Assembly (NCBI GenBank): GCA_025363575.1
Contig: JANYDM010000095.1
Coordinates: forward strand, 1-64,000
DNA length: 64,000 bases
DNA from: Betaproteobacteria bacterium
GTDB taxonomy: Bacteria; Pseudomonadota; Gammaproteobacteria; Burkholderiales; SG8-41
Direction: 5' to 3'
A program made the position numbers and the translations under genes. The notes beneath the pieces were generated by a model. It was not told where the DNA came from. It was given only the letters and a program-made list of their open reading frames with translations, and made no database searches. This document shows, one piece after another, positions 1-8,399 of the stretch (position 1 is the first letter of the stretch; each line of letters starts with the position of its first letter).

Positions 1-18
1 CGAATTCACAGGTTTTGA

Positions 19-56
19 CTTCATCTGCGTTCATCCGCGTTTATCTGCGGCTCAGA
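19..56. repeat. Dispersed ATCTGCG(T/G)TTATC-type repeat, right half
   Basis: This stretch carries repeated words such as CATCTGCGTTCATCCGCG and GCGTTTATCTGCGGCT, just downstream of the stop of the minus-strand alcohol dehydrogenase. The same GCGTTTATCTGCGGCT word closes large hairpins at 8295-8377, 14444-14537 and 27868-27987. Only the right half is visible here; the left half would lie before base 1. Its position 3' of a gene suggests a terminator-like role, which is inference. Confidence 0.6.
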
Positions 57-65
57 TCCGCTTGA

Positions 66-1214
66 CTATTGCCACGGCAGCAGTGACGCATGGATCACGT
101 CCGGCACGCCCTTGCCGCCGACCGACTTGATCGCGAGGTCGACGTCTTTCAAGCCGAACCGGTGGGTCGTGACTTTCTCCAGCGGAAAGCGGTGCGACGC
201 CAGTTGCGCCAACGCGAGCTCGCACGCCTGATAGCTGTGGCCGCGCGCGCTCTTGATCGTGATGAACTTCACCGTGACTTTTTCGAGCGGAAAGTTCGGA
301 AACTCTTTCATTTCGCCTTGCACGACGATGACGCCGCCTTTGCGCTTTAGCGCATCGACGCCGAGCAGGATAGGCAGCGTGCCTGCGCCGGCGGTGCAGT
401 CGAGCGCGACATCCACACCGCGGCCGCCGGTGATTTCCATGATGCGCGCGAGCGGATCTTCCTTGTTGACGTCGATCACGTAGTCAGCGCCGAGTTCGCT
501 GGCGACTTTCAGCCGCGCGCCGTCTTTCGACGTGCCGGTGACGATGACGAGGGCGGCGCCCGCCTGCTTGCAGATCACGGTTTGCGAAAGCCCCTGCTGG
601 CCCGGGCCCTGGATGAGCACCGTGGAGTTGTAACCCACGCCGCCGTCGAAGAGCGACCACTCGACGCCGTTGGCCATCGGCGTCACCAGTCCCGCGAGTT
701 CCGGCGTCACGTTTGCCGGCACGCGGTGCACGACGGAATTCCACGGCAGGTAAACGTATTGCGCGAAGCCGCCCCACAAATGCGGCGCTTTCTCGGCGGA
801 AGTGTAGCCATAGCGGATGCCGTCGGGATTGCTGCGCCAGTCGGTGTTTTCGCAATGGCGGTACTGGCCCAGATGGCACCACTCGCATTTGCCGCACATC
901 ACGTAGTGCTCGACGAACACGAGGTCGCCTTCCTTGAAGCCCTTGCGCCGCGTGAACTCGCGGCCCGCCTTGGCGATGGTGCCGATGTTTTCGTGCCCCA
1001 TGATCACAGGCGCGCTCGAGGGCGGCGTCTTGTACAGTTTGACGTCGGTGCCGCAGATGCCGGCGACCTCCATTTTCATGAGCGCGGCGTCAGCCGGGAT
1101 GTCCGGCATCGGAAATTCGCGGATTTCGGTTTTGCTCGGGCCCGTCCGCACGGCCGCCAGTACTTTTTCCACCTGCGTGCTCCCGTCGATGATTTGCGCG
1201 AAAGATTTTCTCAC
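66..1214 (-). CDS. Zinc-dependent medium-chain alcohol dehydrogenase
   Basis: An NAD(P)-dependent medium-chain dehydrogenase, presumably cytosolic, oxidising an alcohol or polyol. Visible motifs are ICGTD with the catalytic-zinc Cys, GHEN, a structural-zinc cluster CGKCEWC plus a fourth Cys (HC), and a Rossmann glycine motif GPGQQG near residue 205. The length of 382 aa is slightly long for the family. The annotated start is GTG at 1214; a GTG at 1172 (VEKVLAAVRTG...) would give a more typical N-terminus and is a real alternative. It is divergent from two class II aldolases, so it probably oxidises an alcohol intermediate of the same sugar-acid or hydroxy-acid route. The exact substrate cannot be told. 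Confidence 0.85.
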   Translation of the reverse strand: MRKSFAQIIDGSTQVEKVLAAVRTGPSKTEIREFPMPDIPADAALMKMEVAGICGTDVKLYKTPPSSAPVIMGHENIGTIAKAGREFTRRKGFKEGDLVFVEHYVMCGKCEWCHLGQYRHCENTDWRSNPDGIRYGYTSAEKAPHLWGGFAQYVYLPWNSVVHRVPANVTPELAGLVTPMANGVEWSLFDGGVGYNSTVLIQGPGQQGLSQTVICKQAGAALVIVTGTSKDGARLKVASELGADYVIDVNKEDPLARIMEITGGRGVDVALDCTAGAGTLPILLGVDALKRKGGVIVVQGEMKEFPNFPLEKVTVKFITIKSARGHSYQACELALAQLASHRFPLEKVTTHRFGLKDVDLAIKSVGGKGVPDVIHASLLPWQ

Positions 1215-1285
1215 GCATCCCGCCGCGTGTCGCGTGCGTCATCCAATCCGGCTATGATGGGCACGCGAAAATCCTGAAGGAAACC

Positions 1286-2026
1286 ATGTCGAACAACTCT
1301 GCAGGCGCGGTCGCGCCCGAACTCATCGCGGACCTCGCCGCGGCAAGCCGCATTCTCGCTGCGCAGGGGGTGGTCGACGGATTCGGCCACGTCTCGTTGC
1401 GCCACCCCGCCGCCCCCGACCGCTACCTGATGGCGCGCTCGATAGCGCCGGCGCTGGTCACGCCCGACGACATCATCGAGTACGATCTCGACAGCAAAGC
1501 AGTCAATGCGAACGGCCGCGCGAGTTTTCTCGAGCGCTTCATCCACGGCGAAATCTACAAGTCGCGCGCCGATATCCATTCGATAGTCCACAGCCATTCG
1601 CCGTCGGTGGTCCCGTTCGGGCTCGTTGACGTGACCTTGCAGGCGATGTTCCATAACGCGGCTTTCATTGCTGCCGGCGTGCCGGTGTTCGACATCCGCG
1701 AGAAGTTCGGCGCCACCAACATGCTGGTCGGCAATGCCGAGAAAGGCGAGGCGCTGGCGGGCGTGCTGGGTCGCAAGGACATCGTGCTCATGCGCGCGCA
1801 TGGCAGCGTCGCGTGCGGGCCGACGCTGCAGACGGCGGTGTTCCGCGCGGTCTACACCGAAGTCAATGCGCGCATCCAGCACTGGACGATGGCGCTCAAG
1901 CCCGGCGCGACCATCGCGGCGCTCGACGAAGAGGAAGGCCGGCTCGCGGATGTAACCAATCAGACCGCCGGCATGCGCGCATGGGATTTGTGGCGCAGTG
2001 AAGTCCGCGCTGAGGTCAACTGGTGA
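1286..2026 (+). CDS. Class II aldolase/adducin family protein
   Basis: A metal-dependent class II aldolase-fold enzyme of 246 aa. The zinc ligands expected of the family are visible as HSH in SIVHSHSP and a third His in LMRAHG, and ERFIHGEIYK provides the acidic residue region. Members cleave or decarboxylate sugar phosphates and hydroxy acids. An AAGGA ribosome-binding site precedes the ATG. It is followed after nine bases by a second, diverged class II aldolase and is divergent from a zinc alcohol dehydrogenase. The paired paralogues may act on different intermediates or as a hetero-oligomer; that is inference. Confidence 0.85.
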   Translation: MSNNSAGAVAPELIADLAAASRILAAQGVVDGFGHVSLRHPAAPDRYLMARSIAPALVTPDDIIEYDLDSKAVNANGRASFLERFIHGEIYKSRADIHSIVHSHSPSVVPFGLVDVTLQAMFHNAAFIAAGVPVFDIREKFGATNMLVGNAEKGEALAGVLGRKDIVLMRAHGSVACGPTLQTAVFRAVYTEVNARIQHWTMALKPGATIAALDEEEGRLADVTNQTAGMRAWDLWRSEVRAEVNW

Positions 2027-2035
2027 CGGAGGCAA

Positions 2036-2710
2036 GTGATGTCAGCAACAGAACTGAAGCAACAGCTCGTCGACTGCATACGCATGCTTGAGCAGTCAGA
2101 CATCATCGACTACAACGGCCATTGCAGCGTTCGCCTCGACGACAATCGCGTCCTCATCAATATCGGCTCGTGTCAGCGCAGCCGGCTGACAGTCGACGAT
2201 ATCTGCACGATAGATCTGGAAGCGAATCAGCTCGAAGGCAAGGGCAATGCGCCGCTCGAGCGTCATCTGCATTGCGGCATTTACCGCGTGCGGCCTGATG
2301 TGAAGGCGATCGTGCACGCGCACCCGAAGTGGTCGACCTTTCTTACCATGGTTGGCGAGAGCTATAAGCCGGTGTATGCGCAAGGCTCGCTCGTTTATCC
2401 GATGCCGCTGCTCGATTCGCCCAACTCGATCAACACGCGCTCGATGGCCGACCGGCTGGCGACGACGCTCGGCGACCGCCCGGCGGCGCTGATGAAGGCG
2501 CACGGCGGAGTGACAGTCGGCAAGGACATCGTTGAGGCCTTCGTGCTCGCCAACTACATGGAAGAGAACGCGTACCGCCAGTACATGGCACTGCAGATCG
2601 GCAAGCCTTATGTGTTCAGCGACGAAGAGATCGCGATGTGCCGCGAGAAGTTATGGAACGCGAATCTATTCAAGCGTACCTGGGACCATTTCCACGCGAA
2701 GCTCGCGTAA
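2036..2710 (+). CDS. Second class II aldolase/adducin family protein
   Basis: A 224-aa class II aldolase-fold protein. The metal-binding histidines appear in AIVHAHPKW and MKAHGG, and the preceding LERHLHCGIY segment corresponds to the family's catalytic acid region. GGAGG sits seven bases before the ATG. It is only distantly similar to the protein just upstream, so this is an old paralogue pair rather than a recent duplication. It ends four bases before the stop of the convergent shikimate-dehydrogenase-like gene, leaving no room for a separate terminator. The substrate is unknown. Confidence 0.85.
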   Translation: MMSATELKQQLVDCIRMLEQSDIIDYNGHCSVRLDDNRVLINIGSCQRSRLTVDDICTIDLEANQLEGKGNAPLERHLHCGIYRVRPDVKAIVHAHPKWSTFLTMVGESYKPVYAQGSLVYPMPLLDSPNSINTRSMADRLATTLGDRPAALMKAHGGVTVGKDIVEAFVLANYMEENAYRQYMALQIGKPYVFSDEEIAMCREKLWNANLFKRTWDHFHAKLA

Positions 2711-2714
2711 GCGC

Positions 2715-3557
2715 TTAGAGCGTTTTCTCCACCATCGCTCTTAATTCGGCGGTCACGGCGGGCTCGATGCCGAACCATGCTTTCCACGCCGGTCGGCCTT
2801 GATGCAAAAGCATGCCCAGTCCATTGACGGTCGGATTGTCGCGTAGTCGCGCGGCGGCGAGAAACGGCGTCTCGAGTGGAATGTAAATGATGTCTACTGC
2901 GAGCGCACCGCGCGGTAGTTTGTCGAGTTTGATGTCGAGCGCGGGCTGGCCGGCCATGCCGCAGCTCGTCGTGTTTACTATCATCGCCGCGCCTTCAAGC
3001 GCATCGTGGCGTTGCTCCCACGGCAGCGCTTTGAGCGGACTGCCGAAATCGTCCGCAATTTTCTGCGCGCGCGCCAATGAACGGTTGACGAGCCGGATCT
3101 CTCGCGCGCCTTCCTGCGCGAGGCCATAGCACACAGCGCGCGCGCCGCCGCCGGCGCCGATCACCACGATGGGACCCGCGTCGGCGCGCCAGCCCGGCTG
3201 TTCCTGTTTCACGTTGTGGATGAAGCCGTAGCAATCGTTGTTGGTGCCGGCGAGCGAGCCATCCGGCCTGACGACCACGCAGCTGATCGCGCCTATGCTT
3301 TTCGCCAGAGCGTCGACTTCATCGACGGCGGTCATCGCCGCCTGCTTGTGCGGGAGCGTGAGATTGCAACCGGCAAAGCCGAGCGGATGCAGCGCGCGCA
3401 GCGCCGCTGCCAGTTGCGCGGGCGGAATCGCCAACGGCACATAGGTTCCAGCCAGCGCGTGCTGCTTGAACCAATAGTTGTGCAGCAGCGGCGAGCGCGA
3501 ATGCATGATGGGCCAGCCCATGACGCCCGCGAGCAGAAAACGGTCTTGATTTGCCAT
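2715..3557 (-). CDS. Shikimate dehydrogenase family protein (AroE-like)
   Basis: Reduces dehydroshikimate or a related cyclohexene acid with NADP(H). The 280-aa protein from the ATG at 3557 shows the substrate motif SRSP (residues 20-23), NLTLPHK with the catalytic Lys near 71, GTNND, the nucleotide-binding GAGGGARA, an NRS after it, and a C-terminal GLGMLLHQ. The open frame continues 71 codons upstream, but that extension has no family similarity. The catabolic surroundings (Bug receptor divergent, OYE reductase nearby) suggest a quinate/shikimate-type or aromatic catabolic paralogue rather than the biosynthetic aroE, but the sequence alone cannot decide. Confidence 0.88.
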   Translation of the reverse strand: MANQDRFLLAGVMGWPIMHSRSPLLHNYWFKQHALAGTYVPLAIPPAQLAAALRALHPLGFAGCNLTLPHKQAAMTAVDEVDALAKSIGAISCVVVRPDGSLAGTNNDCYGFIHNVKQEQPGWRADAGPIVVIGAGGGARAVCYGLAQEGAREIRLVNRSLARAQKIADDFGSPLKALPWEQRHDALEGAAMIVNTTSCGMAGQPALDIKLDKLPRGALAVDIIYIPLETPFLAAARLRDNPTVNGLGMLLHQGRPAWKAWFGIEPAVTAELRAMVEKTL

Positions 3558-3645
3558 CGGCGTATTTTCGCATGCCGGGAACATCGACAGGCTGGCGCTG
3601 CATGGCGGTGAAGACCATCCGGAAGAAATGATGTAAGGTCTCGCC

Positions 3646-4677
3646 ATGGTCCAATTCACCGATGCAGGCATGGGAGGTAAAGCGTCGTTGGCGATTTCCA
3701 TCGTCGCATTCACGCTCGTTTTGACTACACGCGCGTACGCTGCAGATGCATCTTCGCAGCGTCTAAGCAAAGCCGACGACTATCCGCACAAAGCCATCCG
3801 CGTCATCGATCCATTTCCCGCTGCCGGCGCCGGCGACATCATCGCGCGCACGGTCGGCCAGAAGTTCGCTGAGCGCAACGGGCAGGCGTTTGTCGTCGAT
3901 AACCGTCCAGGTGCCGGCGGCAACGTCGCCGCGGAACTGGCGGCGAAGGCAATGCCTGACGGCTATACGTTGTTCGACGTGATCGTATATTCACTCGCGC
4001 CCAGTGTAAGCCTGTATTCCAAGGCGGCATTCGACCCGATGAAGGACTTCGCATACATCACGTTGCTCGCCGGCGGATCGTTCGTCATCGTCGCTTATCC
4101 GTCGTTCCCCGCCAAAACCATTCCTGAACTCGTCGCGCTCGCCAAATCGCAGCCGGGCAAAATCGGTTACGGCTCGTCGGGCGTGGGCGGCCCGGTGCAT
4201 ATCGCGGGTGAATTGTTCAAGAGCCGCGCGGGCATCAACCTGCTGCATGTTCCCTACAAAGGCGCCGCGCCTATCATGACGGCGGTCGCGAGCGGTGAAG
4301 TGCAGATCGGCATTCCGAGCGTCGCCGGCGCATTGCCGCTGATCAAAGCAGGACGCGTCGTGCCTATCGCAGTGCTTGGCGGACAGCGCACGAAGACATT
4401 GCCGTACGTCCCTACGATCGCCGAGTCCGGCTACCCCGGTTACGATTTCACGCCGTGGTACGGCATCGCAGCACCTGCGGGCACACCTGCTGCCATCGTG
4501 CGCGGTCTAAACATCGAGCTCGGAAAAATTGTTCAGCTGCCGGAAATACAGGCGTCGCTCGCGGCCGCGGGCCTTGATGCAGCCAGCAGCACGCCTGAAC
4601 AGTTGCGAGAAATCGTGCGCGAGGCGATTGCGACGTGCGCGAAGATCATCAAGGACGTCGGTATCAGGATTGACTAG
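3646..4677 (+). CDS. Bug/TctC family tripartite tricarboxylate receptor
   Basis: A periplasmic solute-binding protein, usually for carboxylates, serving TctAB-type transporters. The 343-aa product has a hydrophobic signal segment (about residues 14-32) followed by a longer than usual linker. The mature domain begins YPHKAIRVIDPF, and the family marks VVDNRPGAGG, PDGYT and HVPYKG follow. ATG 3670 is an alternative start, but AAGG before 3646 favours the first. It is divergent from the AroE-like gene and convergent with the OYE gene. No membrane subunit is nearby. Confidence 0.9.
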   Translation: MVQFTDAGMGGKASLAISIVAFTLVLTTRAYAADASSQRLSKADDYPHKAIRVIDPFPAAGAGDIIARTVGQKFAERNGQAFVVDNRPGAGGNVAAELAAKAMPDGYTLFDVIVYSLAPSVSLYSKAAFDPMKDFAYITLLAGGSFVIVAYPSFPAKTIPELVALAKSQPGKIGYGSSGVGGPVHIAGELFKSRAGINLLHVPYKGAAPIMTAVASGEVQIGIPSVAGALPLIKAGRVVPIAVLGGQRTKTLPYVPTIAESGYPGYDFTPWYGIAAPAGTPAAIVRGLNIELGKIVQLPEIQASLAAAGLDAASSTPEQLREIVREAIATCAKIIKDVGIRID

Positions 4678-4681
4678 CGAT

Positions 4682-5851
4682 TTATTTCTCCTGCGCGGCC
4701 TCGCTATTGATACCCATCTGCAACGTCGAATTGCGCAAGGGAGCGTACGATCGCTGACGCCTGGCAAGGTAGTGGCCGAACACAGGCGGCAGTTGCGCAT
4801 AGGGTGTTGCGACACCAAGCTTCAGCGCGGCATCGAGCGGCCAGTTGGGATTGACCAGATATTCTCGCCCCAGCGCGACGAGATCGGCTTCGCCCTCCCT
4901 TAATATGGCTTCGGCCTGGTCGGCATGCACGATCATGCCGACGGCCATCGATTTCACGCCGGATTCCTGGCGAATCGCTTTGGCGTACTTCACCTGATAG
5001 CCATAGCAGACTGGATTGTTGGAAGGCTGTGTGTCCGACATGCCGCCGGCACTGCAGTCGATGACGTCGACACCATGCTTGCCGAGCACGCGCGCAAGCT
5101 CGACACTGTTCTCGATTGTCCAACCAGTTTCGTCCGCCGCTGATACGCGCAGGAATAGCGGCTTGTGGTCAGGCCAGTGCTGCCGCACACCTTGCGCCAC
5201 TTCGACCGCGAAGCGCATCCGGTTTTCCATCGAACCGCCATATTGGTCAGTGCGTTGATTTGCAGTAGCAGACAGGAATTGGTGAATGAGATAGCCGTGT
5301 GCGCCGTGGATCTCCATCACGTCGAAACCAGCCTCGTCGGCGCGGCGTGCACCCTGCGACCACGCGTCGACCATTTCTGCGATGTCCGAGTGCGTCATTT
5401 CGCGTGGCGACTCGTAATTCTCGTCGTGCTTGATGGCGCTGGGGGCGATGAGTTCCCACGGCTCGCCATGATCGACTCCCGGAACGTCGCGCAAAGGAAT
5501 TCGTCCCTCCCATGGCACCGAGCGGCGCGCCTTGCGGCCGGAATGTCCGAGTTGGATGCCGCAAGCGGCGCCGTAGCTCTTTACCAGATCGACGATGCGC
5601 CGCATGCCAGGCACAAACTCGTCTTTCCACAGCCCGAGATCGCGCGGCGTCGAGCAGCCGCGTGGATCGATCTTGGTCGATTCGACGAACACCAGCCCGG
5701 CGCCGCCGACCGCAAACTTCGCAAGGTGCGCGAGATGCGTGTCGTTGGTGTAGCCGTTGGCAGCGTTGTAAGTGAGCATCGGCGAAAGCACGATGCGGTT
5801 GCGAAGTGTCAGGCCGCGTATGGTGAGCGGCGAAAACAGCAGCGTTTCCAT
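4682..5851 (-). CDS. NADH:flavin oxidoreductase, old yellow enzyme family
   Basis: An FMN-dependent ene-reductase of the YqjM/NamA-like class that reduces activated C=C bonds in the cytosol. The 389-aa TIM-barrel protein shows PMLTY at the FMN edge, IQLGHSGRKA, the active-site pair in EIHGAHGYLIHQF, an NR after GGSMEN, and a C-terminal ALGREYLVNP phosphate-binding region. It converges on the upstream Bug gene with a four-base gap. Surrounding carboxylate genes suggest a role in degrading unsaturated or alicyclic acids, but the substrate is not evident. Confidence 0.9.
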   Translation of the reverse strand: METLLFSPLTIRGLTLRNRIVLSPMLTYNAANGYTNDTHLAHLAKFAVGGAGLVFVESTKIDPRGCSTPRDLGLWKDEFVPGMRRIVDLVKSYGAACGIQLGHSGRKARRSVPWEGRIPLRDVPGVDHGEPWELIAPSAIKHDENYESPREMTHSDIAEMVDAWSQGARRADEAGFDVMEIHGAHGYLIHQFLSATANQRTDQYGGSMENRMRFAVEVAQGVRQHWPDHKPLFLRVSAADETGWTIENSVELARVLGKHGVDVIDCSAGGMSDTQPSNNPVCYGYQVKYAKAIRQESGVKSMAVGMIVHADQAEAILREGEADLVALGREYLVNPNWPLDAALKLGVATPYAQLPPVFGHYLARRQRSYAPLRNSTLQMGINSEAAQEK

Positions 5852-5949
5852 GAACCGATTAGTCCCCAGTGATCGTCTGCGTATTCTACCTGCCGCGCTT
5901 CGTCCGCGAAAAAGCTACACTACGCTTTCCCGATTGCTGAAAATCTCGC

Positions 5950-6921
5950 ATGCCATTACGACTCGCCCGAGCCAGCGTCTCTATTGTATTCCTGGCGCTA
6001 CTTGGCTCCTATGCATCCGCTCAGACGTATCCCGCCAAACCCATCCGCATAATCGTCGGCGCGGGTTCCGGCGGTGGCGTGGATACGATCTCGCGTCTTG
6101 TCGGCCAGAAGCTCGATGAAGTGTGGCGGCAGCAGGTCGTGGTCGAGGATAGGCCAGGTGCGGGCGGTGCGGTCGGCAGTGATCTGGTCGCGAAGTCGCC
6201 GCCGGATGGCTACACGTTGTTGACGATGAGTATTTCCTACGCGGTCATTCCGGCATCGCATAAGAACCTCAGCTACGACCCGATCCGCGATTTCATTCCG
6301 GTCGCAGTGCTGGTGAACAGCCCTAACATTCTCGTCGTCCATCCGTCGCTGCCGGCGAAGTCGGTGAAAGAGTTGATCGCATTGGCCAAAGCGCATCCGG
6401 GCGAGCTTACGTACGCGTCATCGGGGAATGGCGGCGCGGCTAACCTTGTGCTCGAGGCGTTCAAGCTCGCGACGGGTACGGATATCGTCCACATTCCTTA
6501 TAAGGGCACAGCGCCCGGAGTAATCGACGCGATCGCGGGCCGCATTTCTCTGACGGCGTGCGCCATCGTCTCGGGTCTCGACTATGCGAAGCAGGGGAAG
6601 CTGCGGGCATTGGCAACTGTAGGCGCCAAGCGCGCGAGCGCAGCGCCGGATCTGCCGACAGTCGCAGAGGCGGGCGTGCCCGGCTATGCAGTCGACGTGT
6701 GGTACGCGATGTTCGCCCCGGCGGCAGTGCCGGGCCCCGTGCTCGCGAAGTTGAACGGCGAGATTACAAAGATACTTTACACGCCGGAAATGAAAGCGCG
6801 GTTGGCTGTAATCGGACTTGAACCCGCCGCTGAGCCGCTCGATAAAACGAACGCATATATCAAAGCAGAGGTCGCTAAATGGATGAAGGTCGTCACCGCA
6901 GCGAAGATCACTGCGGAATGA
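5950..6921 (+). CDS. Bug/TctC family receptor coupled to an amidase
   Basis: A periplasmic solute receptor of 323 aa. It has a signal peptide of about 24 residues ending ASAQ, then TYPAKPIRIIV, VVVEDRPGAGG, PDGYT and HIPYKG. Its stop overlaps the start of the following amidase in ATGA (6918-6921), so the two are very likely translated together. The receptor may therefore bind the amide that the amidase hydrolyses, or its acid product. This pairing is inference; the overlap is seen directly. Confidence 0.9.
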   Translation: MPLRLARASVSIVFLALLGSYASAQTYPAKPIRIIVGAGSGGGVDTISRLVGQKLDEVWRQQVVVEDRPGAGGAVGSDLVAKSPPDGYTLLTMSISYAVIPASHKNLSYDPIRDFIPVAVLVNSPNILVVHPSLPAKSVKELIALAKAHPGELTYASSGNGGAANLVLEAFKLATGTDIVHIPYKGTAPGVIDAIAGRISLTACAIVSGLDYAKQGKLRALATVGAKRASAAPDLPTVAEAGVPGYAVDVWYAMFAPAAVPGPVLAKLNGEITKILYTPEMKARLAVIGLEPAAEPLDKTNAYIKAEVAKWMKVVTAAKITAE

Positions 6922-8252
6922 ATAGTTTTGCGCGCGCGGTTCCCGAAATGCTCACCGGCAAACTCACGCCGCGAGATTTACTCGAACGTTGTCTGGAGCG
7001 CGTCACCGCGCGCGACGGCGAAGTCAAAGCGTTCGTCACCTTGAATATCGAAGGTGCGCGCGCCGCAGCCGATGCGGCGACTGCACGGTATCGCGCGGGA
7101 AAACCGCTGTCGAGCGTCGACGGTTGTCCGGTCGGCATCAAAGACATCATGGACACGTTCGATCTGCCGACGCAGATGGGTAGTCCTGCATTCAAAGGAT
7201 GGCAGCCGGCGTACGACGCTGCGTGCGTGCACGCGCTGCGCCAGGGCGGTGCGGTGATCGTCGGCAAGACGGTGACGACGGCATTTGCATGCGGTTCGAC
7301 TAACGTGACGCGCAATCCGCACGATGAAACGCGCACGCCGGGTGGGTCGTCGAGCGGCTCGGCTGCGGCGGTAGGTGCCGGCATGGTGCCGGTCGCGCTG
7401 GGCACGCAGACACAAGGCTCGGTGCTGCGGCCGGCGGCATACTGCGGCGCGTTCGGCTTCAAGCCGACGCATGGCGTGCTGCCGATGCAGGGCGTGCATC
7501 CGATCACGCTGACGCACGATCATCTCGGCGTGATCGGCGCGACATTGGATGACGTATGGCGCATCGCGTCGCATATTTCGCTCGCGCAGGGCAGTCCGGG
7601 TTCAGCGCCGCTCGACGGCGCTGCCGAGGCGCCGCCAGCCGCGCGCAAGCCGCGCCGCCTGATACGCCTTCATCTGCAGGCGTGGGAAAAAGAGGTCGAG
7701 CCGGCGACACGCGACGCATTCGAAGCGATGATAGAGAGACTAAAGCGCGAGGGTGTCGAAATCGTCGATCGCAATTCAAGCAAGGACGTCGCTGAATTCG
7801 AGCGCGCGCTCGACGGCGGATATATCGAGCGCTCAATCGAGCTGACGACTTACGAAATGAAATGGCCGTACGAGCAATACGTTAAAAAATTCGGCGACCT
7901 GCTCGAAAAGCGCGTGCTCGATCGCATGGCGGTTGCCGCGACCATGACGCCGGCGCATTACGCGGGCCTGCTCGCCGGCCGGCTTGCCATGCGCGAGCAG
8001 GCGCACAAAACATTGGCGGGCAGCGACGGCTTCATTACATTGACTGCGCCGAGCCCGGCGCCCGTCGCGCGCGACCACACCGGTAGCCGCGCTTATCAAA
8101 TCTATGCGACGTTCCTCGGCATTCCGGCGTTCAGCCTGCCGCTGCTGACGGTCGACAAGATGCCGCTTGGCGTTCAGCTCATAGGCGTTGCGGGTGAGGA
8201 CGGTTCGCTGGCTGCGACGGCTCACTGGTTGACCCAGGCGATCGGAAGGTAG
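6918..8252 (+). CDS. Amidase signature family enzyme
   Basis: Hydrolyses an amide, using the family Ser-cisSer-Lys triad. The 444-aa protein shows the Lys region GCPVGIKDIMDT, the Gly/Ser-rich TPGGSSSGSAAAV with the cis-Ser, and the nucleophile region GTQTQGSVLRPAAYCG. In the last, the usual GGS is QGS but the Ser is kept. The start chosen is the ATG in the ATGA overlap with the Bug gene; an open frame upstream of it is only the shadow of that gene. The length fits the family. A GatA role is unlikely because gatB/gatC are absent and the neighbourhood is catabolic. Confidence 0.9.
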   Translation: MNSFARAVPEMLTGKLTPRDLLERCLERVTARDGEVKAFVTLNIEGARAAADAATARYRAGKPLSSVDGCPVGIKDIMDTFDLPTQMGSPAFKGWQPAYDAACVHALRQGGAVIVGKTVTTAFACGSTNVTRNPHDETRTPGGSSSGSAAAVGAGMVPVALGTQTQGSVLRPAAYCGAFGFKPTHGVLPMQGVHPITLTHDHLGVIGATLDDVWRIASHISLAQGSPGSAPLDGAAEAPPAARKPRRLIRLHLQAWEKEVEPATRDAFEAMIERLKREGVEIVDRNSSKDVAEFERALDGGYIERSIELTTYEMKWPYEQYVKKFGDLLEKRVLDRMAVAATMTPAHYAGLLAGRLAMREQAHKTLAGSDGFITLTAPSPAPVARDHTGSRAYQIYATFLGIPAFSLPLLTVDKMPLGVQLIGVAGEDGSLAATAHWLTQAIGR

Positions 8253-8294
8253 CGTGGACCATTGGAAACTATCTCAAAATTCCAAATCAGTTTT

Positions 8295-8377
8295 AGCCGC
8301 AGATAAACGCAGATAAGAACGCAAGCAAAATCGATCTGATCGTTTTTCCGGATTTGCGTCGGCGTTTATCTGCGGCT
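8295..8377. terminator. Large inverted repeat between convergent genes
   Basis: Perfect 16-base arms AGCCGCAGATAAACGC (8295-8310) and its complement (8362-8377) enclose a 51-base spacer between the convergent amidase and methyltransferase-like genes. An extra AGATAA follows the left arm. It is one of four copies of the same repeat in this window. A bidirectional terminator or mRNA-stabilising role is plausible; there is no clear U-tract. Confidence 0.6.
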
Positions 8378-8399
8378 ACAAAGTGATTTTTCGAGTGCC

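Noticed and set aside
3558..3770. N-terminal extension of the AroE-like protein
   Set aside because: The 71 extra codons lie over the intergenic region and start of the divergent Bug gene and have no family similarity; MANQDRF at 3557 is the standard start.
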